A stretch of DNA of 64,000 bases, from assembly GCF_907163125.1 (NCBI RefSeq), contig NZ_OU015319.1, forward strand, positions 2,108,001-2,172,000. Direction: 5' to 3'. This DNA is from Cloacibacterium caeni. Lineage in GTDB: Bacteria; Bacteroidota; Bacteroidia; Flavobacteriales; Weeksellaceae. The translations under genes and the position numbers were made by a program. Below are positions 38,788 to 48,348 of the stretch, in pieces (within the stretch, counting starts at the first letter, position 1; every line of letters starts with the position of its first letter). The notes beneath the pieces were generated by a model. The model did not search any database and was not told the origin of the DNA. It saw only the letters and a list, made by a program, of their open reading frames with translations.

Positions 38788-39108
38788 TTAGATTTCTTTA
38801 CCTGTTGTTTTAGCAATTCTTACTTTTTTATCACCTTCTACTTTATACGCTACTTTTGTAGCTTTTCCGTTTGCATCTACAAGAGATACATTAGAAATAT
38901 TAATAGATGCTTCTTTTTCTACGATTCCGCCTTGAGGATTAGATGCAGATGGTTTTACGTGTTTTTTAACAACGTTTACACCTGCTACGATAACTCTAGC
39001 ATCAGCGTTTTCTTTCTTAATCACTTCTAGAACTTCACCTTTATTACCTTTGTTTTTACCAGTAGTAACGATTACGTTATCTCCTCTTTTTATTTTAACT
39101 TTTGCCAT
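38788..39108 (-). CDS. rplX: 50S ribosomal protein L24
   Basis: The 106-aa L24 has the KOW motif [20 protein letters not shown] near its N-terminus. It is an initiator of 50S assembly and lies 2 bp before rplE. Confidence 0.98.
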   Translation of the reverse strand: MAKVKIKRGDNVIVTTGKNKGNKGEVLEVIKKENADARVIVAGVNVVKKHVKPSASNPQGGIVEKEASINISNVSLVDANGKATKVAYKVEGDKKVRIAKTTGKEI

Positions 39109-39128
39109 TTTTTCTAAAATTTTTAAAA

Positions 39129-39497
39129 TTATAATACTTCAGGAGCTAATGAAATGATTTTCATATATTCTTTGTCTCTCAATTCACGAGCAACTGGTCC
39201 GAAAACACGAGTTCCTCTCATTTCTCCAGCAGCGTTTAGAAGAACGCAAGCATTGTCGTCAAATTTGATGTATGAACCATCTTTTCTTCTAACTGCTTTT
39301 TTAGTTCTTACGATAACTGCTTTAGATACTTGTCCTTTTTTTGCATTTCCTGATGGAGTAGAATCTTTGATAGTAACTACGATTTTATCACCTACAGAAG
39401 CATATCTTCTTCTAGTTCCACCTAGAACTCTGATTACTAGTACTTCTTTTGCACCAGTATTATCAGCAACTTTTAATCTTGATTCGGTTTGTAACAT
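39129..39497 (-). CDS. rplN: 50S ribosomal protein L14
   Basis: The 122-aa L14 starts [20 protein letters not shown] and ends [19 protein letters not shown]. Its first base overlaps the last base of the rpsQ stop codon, indicating translational coupling. Confidence 0.98.
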   Translation of the reverse strand: MLQTESRLKVADNTGAKEVLVIRVLGGTRRRYASVGDKIVVTIKDSTPSGNAKKGQVSKAVIVRTKKAVRRKDGSYIKFDDNACVLLNAAGEMRGTRVFGPVARELRDKEYMKIISLAPEVL

Positions 39498-39751
39498 TAC
39501 TTAGCTCTTTCAATTATACTTACTAATCTCCATCTTTTATTTTTGCTCAAAGGTCTAGTTTCTGTAATTAAAACTTTGTCTCCTTCGTTGCACTCGTTGT
39601 TTTCATCGTGAGCGGTATATTTTTTCGTTTTTAATACGAATTTACCATACATTGGATGTTTCATTCTCATCGTTTCACTAACTACAATGGTTTTTTCCAT
39701 TTTATTGCTAGAAACGATTCCGATTCTTTCTTTTCTTAAATTTCTTTCCAT
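39497..39751 (-). CDS. rpsQ: 30S ribosomal protein S17
   Basis: The 84-aa S17 starts [20 protein letters not shown] and has the [20 protein letters not shown] motif. It lies between rpmC and rplN. Confidence 0.98.
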   Translation of the reverse strand: MERNLRKERIGIVSSNKMEKTIVVSETMRMKHPMYGKFVLKTKKYTAHDENNECNEGDKVLITETRPLSKNKRWRLVSIIERAK

Positions 39752-39763
39752 GATAAAATGAAA

Positions 39764-39949
39764 TTATTGTTTGTTAGTTAACTCAGTTTCAAGTCTTGCG
39801 ATTGTTCTTCTTAAATCTCTGATACTGATAGGATTTTCAATCGGGCTAATTCTGTGCGCTAATTTCATTTTAGTGTAATCAGCTTTAAGAGCAGCTAATT
39901 GATTTTTAATATCTCCTGCGCTTAGATTTTTGATGTCAGCTTTTTTCAT
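39764..39949 (-). CDS. rpmC: 50S ribosomal protein L29
   Basis: The 61-aa L29 is a two-helix protein (IKNLSAGDIKNQLAALKADY, RDLRRTIARLETEL) at the 50S exit-tunnel rim. It lies between rplP and rpsQ. Confidence 0.97.
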   Translation of the reverse strand: MKKADIKNLSAGDIKNQLAALKADYTKMKLAHRISPIENPISIRDLRRTIARLETELTNKQ

Positions 39950-39959
39950 TTTTCAAAGA

Positions 39960-40385
39960 TTATTGAGGTTGAACAAAATCGTTAGCTACTACAAATTTGG
40001 TAACTATTGGAAGTTTCTGAGCTGCAAGTCTTAACGCCTCTTTAGCTATTTCATAAGGAACTCCACCTACTTCAAACATAATTTTACCAGGTTTTACTAC
40101 AGCTACCCAATATTCTACAGCACCTTTACCTTTACCCATCCTTACTTCGGCTGGTTTTTTAGTAATAGGCTTATCTGGAAATATTTTAATCCATAGTTGA
40201 CCTTCTCTTTTCATATATCTTGTAGCAGCGATACGCGCAGCTTCAATTTGTCTTGCAGTGATCCAAGCACCGTCTATAGCTTTAATTCCGAAAGTTCCAT
40301 ACGCAAGTTGAGATCCTCTTTGCGCATTTCCCTTCATTTTCATTTTATGAACACGACGGAATTTCGTTCTTTTAGGTTGTAACAT
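39960..40385 (-). CDS. rplP: 50S ribosomal protein L16
   Basis: The 141-aa L16 starts [20 protein letters not shown] and has the conserved [20 protein letters not shown]. It helps organise the A-site tRNA region. It is preceded by an unusual gap of 96 bp with heptamer repeats. Confidence 0.98.
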   Translation of the reverse strand: MLQPKRTKFRRVHKMKMKGNAQRGSQLAYGTFGIKAIDGAWITARQIEAARIAATRYMKREGQLWIKIFPDKPITKKPAEVRMGKGKGAVEYWVAVVKPGKIMFEVGGVPYEIAKEALRLAAQKLPIVTKFVVANDFVQPQ

Positions 40386-40394
40386 GTTTTCTAA

Positions 40395-40432
40395 TTTAGA
40401 TTTTAGATTTCAGATTTTAGATTTTAGATTTT
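40395..40432. repeat. Heptamer repeat tract between rpsC and rplP
   Basis: TTTAGAT is repeated about five times with one variant (TTTCAGAT). The inverted form ATCTAAAATTTTAA at 40468-40481 could pair with it. Confidence 0.7.
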
Positions 40433-40481
40433 AAAAAAGTAACGGTAATTTAAAACTTAAAATTTCAATCTAAAATTTTAA

Positions 40482-41177
40482 TTATTTTCTGTCTCTTTTT
40501 TTACCAGCTGGTGCTTTTTTCTGTTGACCAACAAGTGGAGATAATTCTCTCTTGCCGTAAACTTCACCCTTCATGATCCAAACTTTCACTCCTAGCTTAC
40601 CGTACTGAGTAAGTGCTTCACCAATGTGATAATCGATATCTGCTCTGAAAGTAGACAATGGGATTCTTCCTTCTTTGAAAGACTCGCTTCTTGCCATTTC
40701 AGCTCCGTTTAATCTACCAGAGATTTGAACTTTGATACCTTCTGCACCCATTCTCATAGTGCTGGTCATAGCCATTTTAACAGCTCTTCTGTAAGAGATT
40801 CTGTTTTCAATCTGTTTTGCAATACTTTCTGCAACTAGAATTGCGTCTAGTTCTGGTCTTTTGATTTCGAAGATATTGATTTGGATGTCTTTATCAGTAA
40901 TCTTTTTCAATTCTTCTTTAAGTTTATCAACTTCTTGACCACCTTTACCGATGATAAGACCTGGTCTTGCAGTAGTGATTGTTACTGTTACTAATTTTAG
41001 GGTTCTCTCGATGTAGATTCTAGAGATACCACCTTTAGATAATCTAGCTTCAAGGTATCTTCTGATTTTGTAGTCTTCTGCGATTCTGTCTCCATAATCG
41101 TTTCCACCAAACCAGTTAGAATCCCATCCTCTGATGATTCCTAATCTATTACCAATTGGATTTGTCTTCTGTCCCAT
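40482..41177 (-). CDS. rpsC: 30S ribosomal protein S3
   Basis: The 231-aa S3 has the KH domain motif [20 protein letters not shown] (about 64-83) and a C-terminal S3 domain ([20 protein letters not shown]). It has a basic tail ([14 protein letters not shown]). It forms part of the mRNA entry tunnel. Confidence 0.98.
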   Translation of the reverse strand: MGQKTNPIGNRLGIIRGWDSNWFGGNDYGDRIAEDYKIRRYLEARLSKGGISRIYIERTLKLVTVTITTARPGLIIGKGGQEVDKLKEELKKITDKDIQINIFEIKRPELDAILVAESIAKQIENRISYRRAVKMAMTSTMRMGAEGIKVQISGRLNGAEMARSESFKEGRIPLSTFRADIDYHIGEALTQYGKLGVKVWIMKGEVYGKRELSPLVGQQKKAPAGKKRDRK

Positions 41178-41185
41178 ACCTTTGA

Positions 41186-41590
41186 TTATTGATTATCTTG
41201 TTTGTTACCTAATACTAATGTTACGTGATTAGATCTTTTTCTAATTCTGTAACCTCTACCTTGTGGTGCAGGTCTTAATCTCTTAAGTTGTCTTGCACTA
41301 TCCACATAAATTTCTTTTACAAAAAGATTAGCAGCTTCTATGTCAGCACCTTCGTTTTTAGTTTGCCAGTTAGCAATAGCCGAAAGTAAAAGTTTTTCTA
41401 ACTTGTTAGAAGCATCTTTTTTAGAATATTTAAGGATATATAGGGCTTTATCTACGTTTTCTCCACGGATGATATCAGCAACGAGTCTCATTTTTCTTGG
41501 AGAAGACGGACAATTGTTTAATGAAGCTTTTACAACGTCTTTGTTAGCTTCTTTTCTTGCGATTGCGCTATCTTGTTTTCTTGATCCCAT
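41186..41590 (-). CDS. rplV: 50S ribosomal protein L22
   Basis: The 134-aa L22 has the conserved [20 protein letters not shown] and the tunnel-loop segment [20 protein letters not shown]. That segment is the site where macrolide-resistance changes occur in other species. No alteration is obvious here. Confidence 0.98.
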   Translation of the reverse strand: MGSRKQDSAIARKEANKDVVKASLNNCPSSPRKMRLVADIIRGENVDKALYILKYSKKDASNKLEKLLLSAIANWQTKNEGADIEAANLFVKEIYVDSARQLKRLRPAPQGRGYRIRKRSNHVTLVLGNKQDNQ

Positions 41591-41592
41591 GA

Positions 41593-41871
41593 TTATCTGC
41601 TACCTTTATTTTTGTTACCTGCGTGACCTCTAAAAGATCTCGTTGGAGAAAATTCGCCTAACTTGTGTCCTACCATGTTTTCAGTTACATAAACTGGGAT
41701 AAAAGATTTCCCGTTGTGTACTGCGATAGTTTGACCTACCATGTCTGGAGAGATCATAGATGCTCTAGACCATGTTTTGATAACTGTCTTCTTATTTTGT
41801 TCTATGTTTGCCTGAACCTTCTTTTCTAAATGATGAGCGATGAAAGGTCCTTTTTTAAGTGATCTTGCCAT
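41593..41871 (-). CDS. rpsS: 30S ribosomal protein S19
   Basis: The 92-aa S19 starts [19 protein letters not shown] and has [20 protein letters not shown]. It binds 16S rRNA in the 30S head. Confidence 0.98.
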   Translation of the reverse strand: MARSLKKGPFIAHHLEKKVQANIEQNKKTVIKTWSRASMISPDMVGQTIAVHNGKSFIPVYVTENMVGHKLGEFSPTRSFRGHAGNKNKGSR

Positions 41872-41873
41872 AA

Positions 41874-42695
41874 TTATTTTCTTTTAGATACGATGTAACG
41901 GTTAGACACTTTGTTTTTCTTTCTAGTCTTGTAACCTTTAGCTGGTTTACCGTTTCTAGATCTTGGGTGACCACCAGAAGATCTACCTTCACCACCTCCC
42001 ATTGGGTGATCTACAGGGTTCATAGCTACAGCTCTTGTTCTTGGTCTCTTACCTAACCATCTGCTTCTACCTGCTTTACCAGAAACGGTAAGTTGGTGAT
42101 CTGAGTTAGATACTGAGCCAATCATAGCCATACATTCTACTAAAATCATTCTAGATTCTCCTGAAGGCAATTTAATGATTGCATATTTACCATCTCTAGA
42201 AGTTAATTGCGCAGAAGAACCTGCACTCCTAGCAAGGATAGCTCCTTGTCCTGGTCTTAGTTCGATGCAAGAGATCACAGTACCTAATGGTATGTTTTTC
42301 AATTTCATTGCATTTCCTACTTCAGGTTCTACATTATCTCCAGAAACTACAGTTTGACCTACTTTAATACCGTTTGGAGCAACGATGTATCTCTTTTCTC
42401 CATCAGTGTATTCTACTAAAGCGATAAACGCAGTTCTGTTTGGATCATACTCCACAGATAAAACAGTAGCAGCTACATCAAACTTATTTCTTTTGAAATC
42501 GATGATTCTGTACTTTTTCTTGTGTCCACCTCCGGTATAACGCATGGTCATTTTACCAGTGTTATTTCTACCTCCTTTTTTAGAAAGCCCTACAGTTAGA
42601 GACTTCTCAGGTTTGTTGGTAGTAATTTCTTCAAAATTGTTTACAATTCTGAATCTCTGTCCTGGGGTGATAGGTTTTAATTTTCTAACAGACAT
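41874..42695 (-). CDS. rplB: 50S ribosomal protein L2
   Basis: The 273-aa L2 sits at the peptidyl-transferase centre. It has the C-terminal motif [19 protein letters not shown] with the conserved His, and the N-terminal [18 protein letters not shown]. Confidence 0.98.
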   Translation of the reverse strand: MSVRKLKPITPGQRFRIVNNFEEITTNKPEKSLTVGLSKKGGRNNTGKMTMRYTGGGHKKKYRIIDFKRNKFDVAATVLSVEYDPNRTAFIALVEYTDGEKRYIVAPNGIKVGQTVVSGDNVEPEVGNAMKLKNIPLGTVISCIELRPGQGAILARSAGSSAQLTSRDGKYAIIKLPSGESRMILVECMAMIGSVSNSDHQLTVSGKAGRSRWLGKRPRTRAVAMNPVDHPMGGGEGRSSGGHPRSRNGKPAKGYKTRKKNKVSNRYIVSKRK

Positions 42696-42717
42696 TACTA
42701 TTAATTATATAAAATTA

Positions 42718-43008
42718 TTAATTTGTTGCAAAAATATCAATGGTTTCACCTTCTACAAGTTGAACCAAAGCTTTCTTCAATTTATTGGTTTTACCAACTT
42801 GAAGTCCTTTTTTAGTGTATTTCGCAGAAACTTTAGGAGCATAAATCATTGTTCTTACGTCTTCTACCTTTACACTATAAGCAGCTTCTACAGCTTGTTT
42901 GATTTGGATTTTATTAGCTTTAGTATTTACTAAAAACGTATAAACTCCGCTCAATTCTGATTGGCTGTTTGCTTTTTCTGAAATGATTGGTTTAATAATA
43001 ACTGACAT
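42718..43008 (-). CDS. rplW: 50S ribosomal protein L23
   Basis: The 96-aa L23 lies at the tunnel exit and is a docking site for trigger factor and SRP. Landmarks are IIKPIISEKANSQSELSGVY and VEDVRTMIYAPK. Confidence 0.97.
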   Translation of the reverse strand: MSVIIKPIISEKANSQSELSGVYTFLVNTKANKIQIKQAVEAAYSVKVEDVRTMIYAPKVSAKYTKKGLQVGKTNKLKKALVQLVEGETIDIFATN

Positions 43009-43011
43009 GAC

Positions 43012-43641
43012 TTATTTTCTTAAATTTTCTTGAAATTTTTCTACAGCACCTTCGAAGAATACTACTTCACCAGCATTAACTAAGTCATAAGAAGAAATCT
43101 CATTATAAGTTAAAACTTTTACTTTCGGTAAGTTTCTTGAAGACAAATATACGTTCTTGTTTGTTTCAGCAAGCACGAATAATGCTTTTTTGCCTTCCAA
43201 ACCTAATGCATTAAATACATTGATGAAATCTTTAGTTTTAGGAGCAGCAAATGTTACTTCTTCTAATACTTTAATAGAGTTTTCTCTCATTTTTTGAGAA
43301 AGAACAGATTTCTTAGCTAATCTTTTTAATGCTTTATTTAATTTGAATCTGTAATCTCTTGGCTTAGGACCGAATACTCTACCCCCACCTTTGAAAGTTG
43401 GAGATTTAATATCACCATATCTAGCCGAACCAGATCCTTTTTGTTTTTTAAGTTTTCTAGTAGAAGCAGTAATTTCGCTTCTTTCTTTAGACTTATGAGT
43501 TCCTTGTCTTTGAGCAGCAAGGTATTGTTTCACTTCTAAGTAAACCGCGTGCTGATTTGGCTCAATTCCGAAGATAGCTTCGTCTAGTTGCACTTTTCTT
43601 CCGGTTTCTTTTCCTGATGTATTTAATACTACTAGTTCCAT
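43012..43641 (-). CDS. rplD: 50S ribosomal protein L4
   Basis: The 209-aa L4 has the tunnel loop [20 protein letters not shown] and [19 protein letters not shown]. Its start overlaps the end of rplC by 10 bp, suggesting translational coupling. Confidence 0.98.
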   Translation of the reverse strand: MELVVLNTSGKETGRKVQLDEAIFGIEPNQHAVYLEVKQYLAAQRQGTHKSKERSEITASTRKLKKQKGSGSARYGDIKSPTFKGGGRVFGPKPRDYRFKLNKALKRLAKKSVLSQKMRENSIKVLEEVTFAAPKTKDFINVFNALGLEGKKALFVLAETNKNVYLSSRNLPKVKVLTYNEISSYDLVNAGEVVFFEGAVEKFQENLRK

Positions 43642-44258
43642 TTCTTGATAATTACATAAGAATTTTTAGCTCCCGGAACAGCACCTTTTACTACTAAAAG
43701 ATTTTGTTCTGTATCTACTTTTAACACTTGAAGGTTTTGAACAGTTACCTGTTTTCCTCCCATTCTACCAGCCATTCTAAGTCCTTTGAAAACTCTAGAA
43801 GGGTCAGAACCTGCACCGATTGAACCTGGAGCTCTTAATCTGTTGTGCTGACCGTGGGTAGCTTGCATTACACCACCAAAGTTATGTCTTTTAACAACCC
43901 CTTGGAAACCTTTACCTTTAGAAGTACCTGTTACGTCTACATATTCACCTTCGTTGAACATGTCTACGATTACTTGATCTCCTACTTTCACTTCGTGTTC
44001 GAATTCATTTCTAAACTCCACGATTTTCGCCTTTGGCGTAGAACCAGCCTTTTTGAAATGACCAGCTAACGCTTTAGATACGTTCTTCTCACTCTTGTCA
44101 TCGAAACCTAGTTGCACCGCTTTGTAACCGTCAACTTCTTCGGTTCTGACCTGTAAAACCGCGCATGGACCAGCTTGAATAACTGTACAAGGGATATTCT
44201 TCCCTTCTTCGTTAAACAAAGATGTCATACCGATTTTTTTACCAATAATACCTGACAT
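43632..44258 (-). CDS. rplC: 50S ribosomal protein L3
   Basis: The 208-aa L3 starts [20 protein letters not shown] and has [13 protein letters not shown] and [19 protein letters not shown]. It is an early 50S assembly protein. Here it is the first gene of its transcript, with its own strong promoter, because rpsJ lies 5 kb away. Confidence 0.98.
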   Translation of the reverse strand: MSGIIGKKIGMTSLFNEEGKNIPCTVIQAGPCAVLQVRTEEVDGYKAVQLGFDDKSEKNVSKALAGHFKKAGSTPKAKIVEFRNEFEHEVKVGDQVIVDMFNEGEYVDVTGTSKGKGFQGVVKRHNFGGVMQATHGQHNRLRAPGSIGAGSDPSRVFKGLRMAGRMGGKQVTVQNLQVLKVDTEQNLLVVKGAVPGAKNSYVIIKKWN

Positions 44259-44301
44259 TATTAATATATTATACTTAAATTGTTTATTATAACTCTCTAT
44301 T

Positions 44302-44340
44302 CTAGAGGAATTTAGTAATATCTACGTCTGAAATAGGCAT
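44302..44340 (-). CDS. Possible 12-codon leader ORF before rplC
   Basis: The transcript from the promoter at 44364-44394 would contain ATG CCT ... TAG, encoding [12 protein letters not shown], preceded by a purine-rich AGGGAAGAAG. It ends 43 nt before rplC. It may be chance, and no conservation can be tested here. Confidence 0.2.
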   Translation of the reverse strand: MPISDVDITKFL

Positions 44341-44363
44341 ACTTCTTCCCTAAAATGAGTGTG

Positions 44364-44394
44364 CAAATGTAAGAATATTTTTTGAACTGACAAA
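44364..44394 (-). promoter_or_regulatory. Ribosomal promoter of the rplC-led operon
   Basis: On the minus strand TTTG (44391-44394), a 19-bp spacer and TACATTTG (44364-44371) form a full -33/-7 pair. The block 44374-44394 is identical over 21 bp to the rpsL promoter at 52745-52765. Confidence 0.8.
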
Positions 44395-44651
44395 CAGTAA
44401 GTTAAAATTATTTTCTATTTTAATCCATTCATGTTCAGTCACTCGTGAAACCATAAACTGAAATTTATTCTATCATAAAGATTAATTAAAATATGATGTT
44501 TGTAATTAGGAAACGGAAGTCCTTTTAATGCTTATATTTTTGCTAAAAATTTAAAATAGCTGTCAAATCGCATGTTTTTCGACACTTGATTTACTTTCAT
44601 AACCGTTTTGAAAGCCGTATTTTTGCAAAATAAATTTAATCCTTTCTAAAA
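44395..44651. other. Gene-free region between the rplC and pta promoters
   Basis: This AT-rich spacer between divergent transcripts contains the pta -7 element at 44618-44625. No other structure was recognised. Confidence 0.4.
44618..44625 (+). promoter_or_regulatory. -7 element TATTTTTG of pta
   Basis: A consensus TAnnTTTG lies 26 bp before the pta ATG. Confidence 0.55.
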
Positions 44652-46739
44652 ATGAATCATTCAGTATACGTAATTACCTCTTCTGCACAAAGCGGAAAAT
44701 CTATTGTAAGTCTTGGATTAATGCAAATGCTGAAACGCACCACTCCTAATGTAGCGTTTTTTAAGCCTCTTATCGAAAATAAAAATGTAGTAGACAATCA
44801 TATAGACACTATTTTATCTCACTTTAATATTAACATGAATTATGAGGATGCTTACTCATATTCTAGAAGTGAGTTTACGGAACATCAAAATCAAGGAAAA
44901 ATCAATGAGGTTTATGATACCATCATCGAGAAATATAAAAATTTAGAAAATGAATTTGATTTTGTATTGGTAGAAGGAAGTGATTTTACAGAAGAAGGTT
45001 CTGTTTTTGAAATAGATTTCAATGGTTCTATTGCCAAAAATTTAGGAATCCCAGTTTTATTAGTGGTAAAAGACAGTTTCGAAACCGTTCCTGAATTGGT
45101 AAATAATGTGATTGCAGAAGTCAATTCATTTTTAGAAAAAGACGTTAATATAATAGGAGTAATTGTTAATCGTTGCGAAAAAGAACAAAGCGAAGTACAA
45201 AAACTCATCAACAAAGAAATTAAAAAAGGAATCTTCGTAGCCGTTATTCCAAACAATCCAGAATTAGGAAAACCATCTATCCGCGAAATCATCAATCATA
45301 TTAGAGGTCATGTTTTATTCGGGAAAGAAAAACTAGACAACATTGCGAAAACCACGGTTATTGGAGCGATGCAATTAGCGAATTTCTTGCCTAGAATTAC
45401 ACCAGACAGCCTCTGTATTATGCCAGGAGACAGAAGCGACCTCATTGTAGGAACTTCTTTGGCGAATATTTCACCGAAATATCCTAATATTTCTGGAATT
45501 GTTTTAACAGGTGGTTTCACGCCAGAAAGATCTATTATCAAATTAATGCTCGACAATCAAAAACCTATTCCGATTATCACTACTAATCTCGGAACTTTTG
45601 AAGCAGCATCTGTAATTTCTAGAATTAAACCGAAAATTTACGCAGAAAATAAATCAAAAATAAAATTAAGTATTGACTTGTTTGAAAGTTCTGTTGACGT
45701 AGAAGAGCTCAATGCCAAAATAAACTCTGTGAAAACAGAAAGTCTCACCCCGAGAATGTTCCAATACAATCTCTTGAGTAATGCTAAAAAAATTCAAAAG
45801 CACATTGTTTTACCAGAGGGCAATGACGATAGAATTCTAACCGCTGCATCTCAAATTGCAGAAGACAAAGTGGCAAAAATTACCATTTTAGGCGACCCTG
45901 AAAAAGTAAAATCTAGAGTAGCGCAACTCGGATTAAACTGGGACGAAAGTAGAATTTCTATCGTAGACCCTCACAACAGTGAATTCTACGAAGATTACGC
46001 CAACGCTTTATATGAATTAAGAAAATCAAAAGGTTTAGAATTGACATCTGCACAAGATTTAATGCTAGATGCTTCTTACTTTGGTACCATGATGGTACAC
46101 AAAGGTCATGCAGACGGAATGGTTTCTGGTGCTGTAAATACAACAGCTCACACCATAAAACCTGCTTTACAATTTGTGAAGACAAAACCTGGTTTCAAAA
46201 CTGTATCTTCAGTATTTTTCATGCTGTTAGATGACAGAGTTTTGGTTTACGGAGATTGTGCCATTGTACCCAATCCGAATCCTGAACAATTAGCAGAAAT
46301 TGCGATTTCTTCTGCCGATTCTGCCAAAACATTTGGTATAGAAACGCCTAAAGTGGCGATGCTTTCTTATTCTTCTGGAACATCTGGAAGCGGTGAAGAA
46401 GTAGAAAAAGTGAGAAAAGCTACAGAAATTGTAAAATCTCTACGTCCTGATATTTTAGTAGAAGGACCTATTCAATATGACGCTGCAGTAGACCCAATCG
46501 TTGGTAAAAGCAAATTGCCAAACTCACCTGTTGCTGGACAAGCCAATGTTCTTATTTTCCCAGACTTGAATACAGGAAACAACACTTACAAAGCGGTTCA
46601 AAGAGAAACTGGTGCATTAGCAGTTGGCCCAATGTTACAAGGTCTAAACAAACCAATTAACGATTTAAGTCGTGGTGCTACCATTGAAGATATTTACAAC
46701 ACCGTAATTATTACAGCGATACAATCTACTAACAATTAA
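44652..46739 (+). CDS. pta: Phosphate acetyltransferase
   Basis: Pta interconverts acetyl-CoA and acetyl phosphate. The 695-aa long form has an N-terminal BioD-like P-loop domain (TSSAQSGKSIVSLGL, about 9-23), a central DRTGG domain (about 215-330) and a C-terminal PTA/PTB catalytic domain (from about 375; LSYSSGTSGSGEEVEKV, PNLNTGN-like FPDLNTGNNTYKAV). It is followed by ackA, which uses its product to make ATP. The pair interrupts the ribosomal superoperon. Confidence 0.96.
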   Translation: MNHSVYVITSSAQSGKSIVSLGLMQMLKRTTPNVAFFKPLIENKNVVDNHIDTILSHFNINMNYEDAYSYSRSEFTEHQNQGKINEVYDTIIEKYKNLENEFDFVLVEGSDFTEEGSVFEIDFNGSIAKNLGIPVLLVVKDSFETVPELVNNVIAEVNSFLEKDVNIIGVIVNRCEKEQSEVQKLINKEIKKGIFVAVIPNNPELGKPSIREIINHIRGHVLFGKEKLDNIAKTTVIGAMQLANFLPRITPDSLCIMPGDRSDLIVGTSLANISPKYPNISGIVLTGGFTPERSIIKLMLDNQKPIPIITTNLGTFEAASVISRIKPKIYAENKSKIKLSIDLFESSVDVEELNAKINSVKTESLTPRMFQYNLLSNAKKIQKHIVLPEGNDDRILTAASQIAEDKVAKITILGDPEKVKSRVAQLGLNWDESRISIVDPHNSEFYEDYANALYELRKSKGLELTSAQDLMLDASYFGTMMVHKGHADGMVSGAVNTTAHTIKPALQFVKTKPGFKTVSSVFFMLLDDRVLVYGDCAIVPNPNPEQLAEIAISSADSAKTFGIETPKVAMLSYSSGTSGSGEEVEKVRKATEIVKSLRPDILVEGPIQYDAAVDPIVGKSKLPNSPVAGQANVLIFPDLNTGNNTYKAVQRETGALAVGPMLQGLNKPINDLSRGATIEDIYNTVIITAIQSTNN

Positions 46740-46885
46740 ACCTCATATTTAGACAGCTCGTCTTAGCAGCCCGACTTGAGTGGAGCTCTTTTTATTTTTT
46801 GAATGAAAAAGCTTTGGTAAAAATAAAAAAGCGGGAACGGAAGGCGGAAAAGCTGCCCAAATTAAAAATTTTAAAAAATTATTAC
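46740..46885. repeat. Intergenic element between pta and ackA
   Basis: This spacer has locally high G+C for the window, with AGCAGCCCGACTTGAGTGGAG at its left and GCGGGAACGGAAGGCGG then AGCTGCCC at its right. CCCG/CGGG can pair and AGCAGCCC/AGCTGCCC are near-direct repeats around a T-rich loop. It resembles a dispersed Flavobacteriia intergenic element rather than coding sequence. It is an alternative to the extended ackA frame starting at 46799. Confidence 0.4.
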
Positions 46886-48091
46886 ATGAACATATTAGTT
46901 ATTAATGCAGGAAGCTCATCTCTGAAATATCAAATCATCAATATCCTTTCACAACAAGTTTTGGCTAAAGGTTTAGCAGAACGTATCGGAATTGAAGGGG
47001 GTAGAATCAAACATCAATATGCAAAAGATGATGGCTTCGGCGAATATATTTTAGAAGAAAATTTACCAGAACATGCTACAGCTTTCGAGGCGATTACGGG
47101 TTTATTAACTCATCCAGATTTTGGAGTTATCGAAAATCCTGAAAGCATCAAAGCGATTGGTCACAGAGTAGTTCACGGCGGCGAAAAATTCACAAAAACG
47201 CAAATCATTACTCCAGAAGTGAAAGAAGCGATAAAAACTTTGATTCCATTGGCTCCACTTCATAATCCGGCAAACTTAATTGGGATAGAAGCTTCTGAAA
47301 AGTTCTTTCCAAATGCTGTTCAGGTAGCAGTTTTTGACACAGCGTTTTTCGCTACTCTTCCAGAACACGCTTACCGATATGCTATTCCTAAAAAATTCTA
47401 TACAGATAATAGCATTAGAGTGTATGGTTTCCACGGAACGAGCCACAAATTTGTATACAATGAAGCCAAAAAAATTCTGAAAAATGACCATTTAAAAGCC
47501 ATTACCATTCACTTAGGAAATGGTGCAAGTATGGCTGCAGTAAATGAAAACGGAGAAAGTATAGATACGACTTTAGGTTTTGGCCCACTTTGTGGATTGG
47601 CGATGGGAACTAGAAGTGGCGATATAGATCCTTCTGTGATTTTTTACATGGTAGAAGAATTAGGCTTTTCTTTACAAGAGGTGAAAAACATATTGAATAA
47701 AGAAAGTGGAATGCTTGGTTTAGGCGGAAGCAGCGATGCAAGAGACATCAACGAAAAATGTGAACAAGGCGATGCTGATGCTAAACTGACTTTAGAATTA
47801 TATACTTACAGAATTAAAAAATACATCGGTTCTTATTTTGCAGCGTTGAATGGAATTGACTCCATTATTTTCACGGCTGGTTTAGGAGAAAATGATGCAG
47901 TGGTAAGAAGTTGGTCTTGTAAAAATTTAGAAGCGCTTGGCATAAAGCTAGACGAAGAAGCCAATGTGAAGTTTAATCACACAAAAGTTCCTGTAGAAAT
48001 TCAAGCACCAGAAAGCAAAGTGAAAATTCTGATTATTCCTACCAATGAAGAATTAGAAATTGCACAGCAAACGTATGAATTGATTCAGTAA
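46886..48091 (+). CDS. ackA: Acetate kinase
   Basis: AckA makes ATP and acetate from acetyl phosphate. The 401-aa protein starts MNILVINAGSSSLKYQI (phosphate motif) and has GFHGTSHKFV, TIHLGNGASMAAV, GLAMGTRSGDIDPSV and FTAGLGENDAVVR. The upstream in-frame ATG at 46799 would add a 29-residue Lys-rich stretch coming from the intergenic element, so 46886 is preferred. It lies in one unit with pta. Confidence 0.96.
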   Translation: MNILVINAGSSSLKYQIINILSQQVLAKGLAERIGIEGGRIKHQYAKDDGFGEYILEENLPEHATAFEAITGLLTHPDFGVIENPESIKAIGHRVVHGGEKFTKTQIITPEVKEAIKTLIPLAPLHNPANLIGIEASEKFFPNAVQVAVFDTAFFATLPEHAYRYAIPKKFYTDNSIRVYGFHGTSHKFVYNEAKKILKNDHLKAITIHLGNGASMAAVNENGESIDTTLGFGPLCGLAMGTRSGDIDPSVIFYMVEELGFSLQEVKNILNKESGMLGLGGSSDARDINEKCEQGDADAKLTLELYTYRIKKYIGSYFAALNGIDSIIFTAGLGENDAVVRSWSCKNLEALGIKLDEEANVKFNHTKVPVEIQAPESKVKILIIPTNEELEIAQQTYELIQ

Positions 48092-48348
48092 TTAGATTTT
48101 AAATAATAGAAAATGATAAGAATTTGGACTAAGAATATTAGTCCAAATTTTATTTTAAAGGAAGTTTTAGAAATTTTATGTCGGAAAACAAGCATTCCCA
48201 AAAGTGAGCCTACACTTCCGCCGAGAAATGAGAGCAACAAAAGAACAAACTCCGAAATTCTATTTCCACCACGAGTTGCATTTCTTTTGTCAAAACCAAA
48301 TAACAAAAAACTAAAAATAGAAATAACAAGTATATAATTCAAAATCAT
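48085..48348 (-). CDS. DUF1294 small membrane protein
   Basis: This 87-aa protein has three hydrophobic helices and the DUF1294 core FGFDKRNATRGGNRISE, followed by LGGSVGSLLGMLVFRHK. Its function is unknown. The ATG at 48348 overlaps the esterase stop codon (ATGA), which argues for coupling and against the longer frame from 48390. Its 3' end overlaps ackA by 7 bp and contains the ackA terminator hairpin. Confidence 0.85.
   Translation of the reverse strand: MILNYILVISIFSFLLFGFDKRNATRGGNRISEFVLLLLSFLGGSVGSLLGMLVFRHKISKTSFKIKFGLIFLVQILIIFYYLKSNY
48121..48156 (+). terminator. Terminator of ackA lying inside the DUF1294 gene
   Basis: A perfect 12-bp stem (AATTTGGACTAA / TTAGTCCAAATT) with a 5-nt loop is followed by a T-rich run. 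It also forms part of the convergent coding sequence. Confidence 0.75.

Noticed and set aside
46799-46885. 29-residue N-terminal extension of acetate kinase
   Set aside because: It is Lys-rich and derived from the intergenic element; the phosphate motif starts at 46886.
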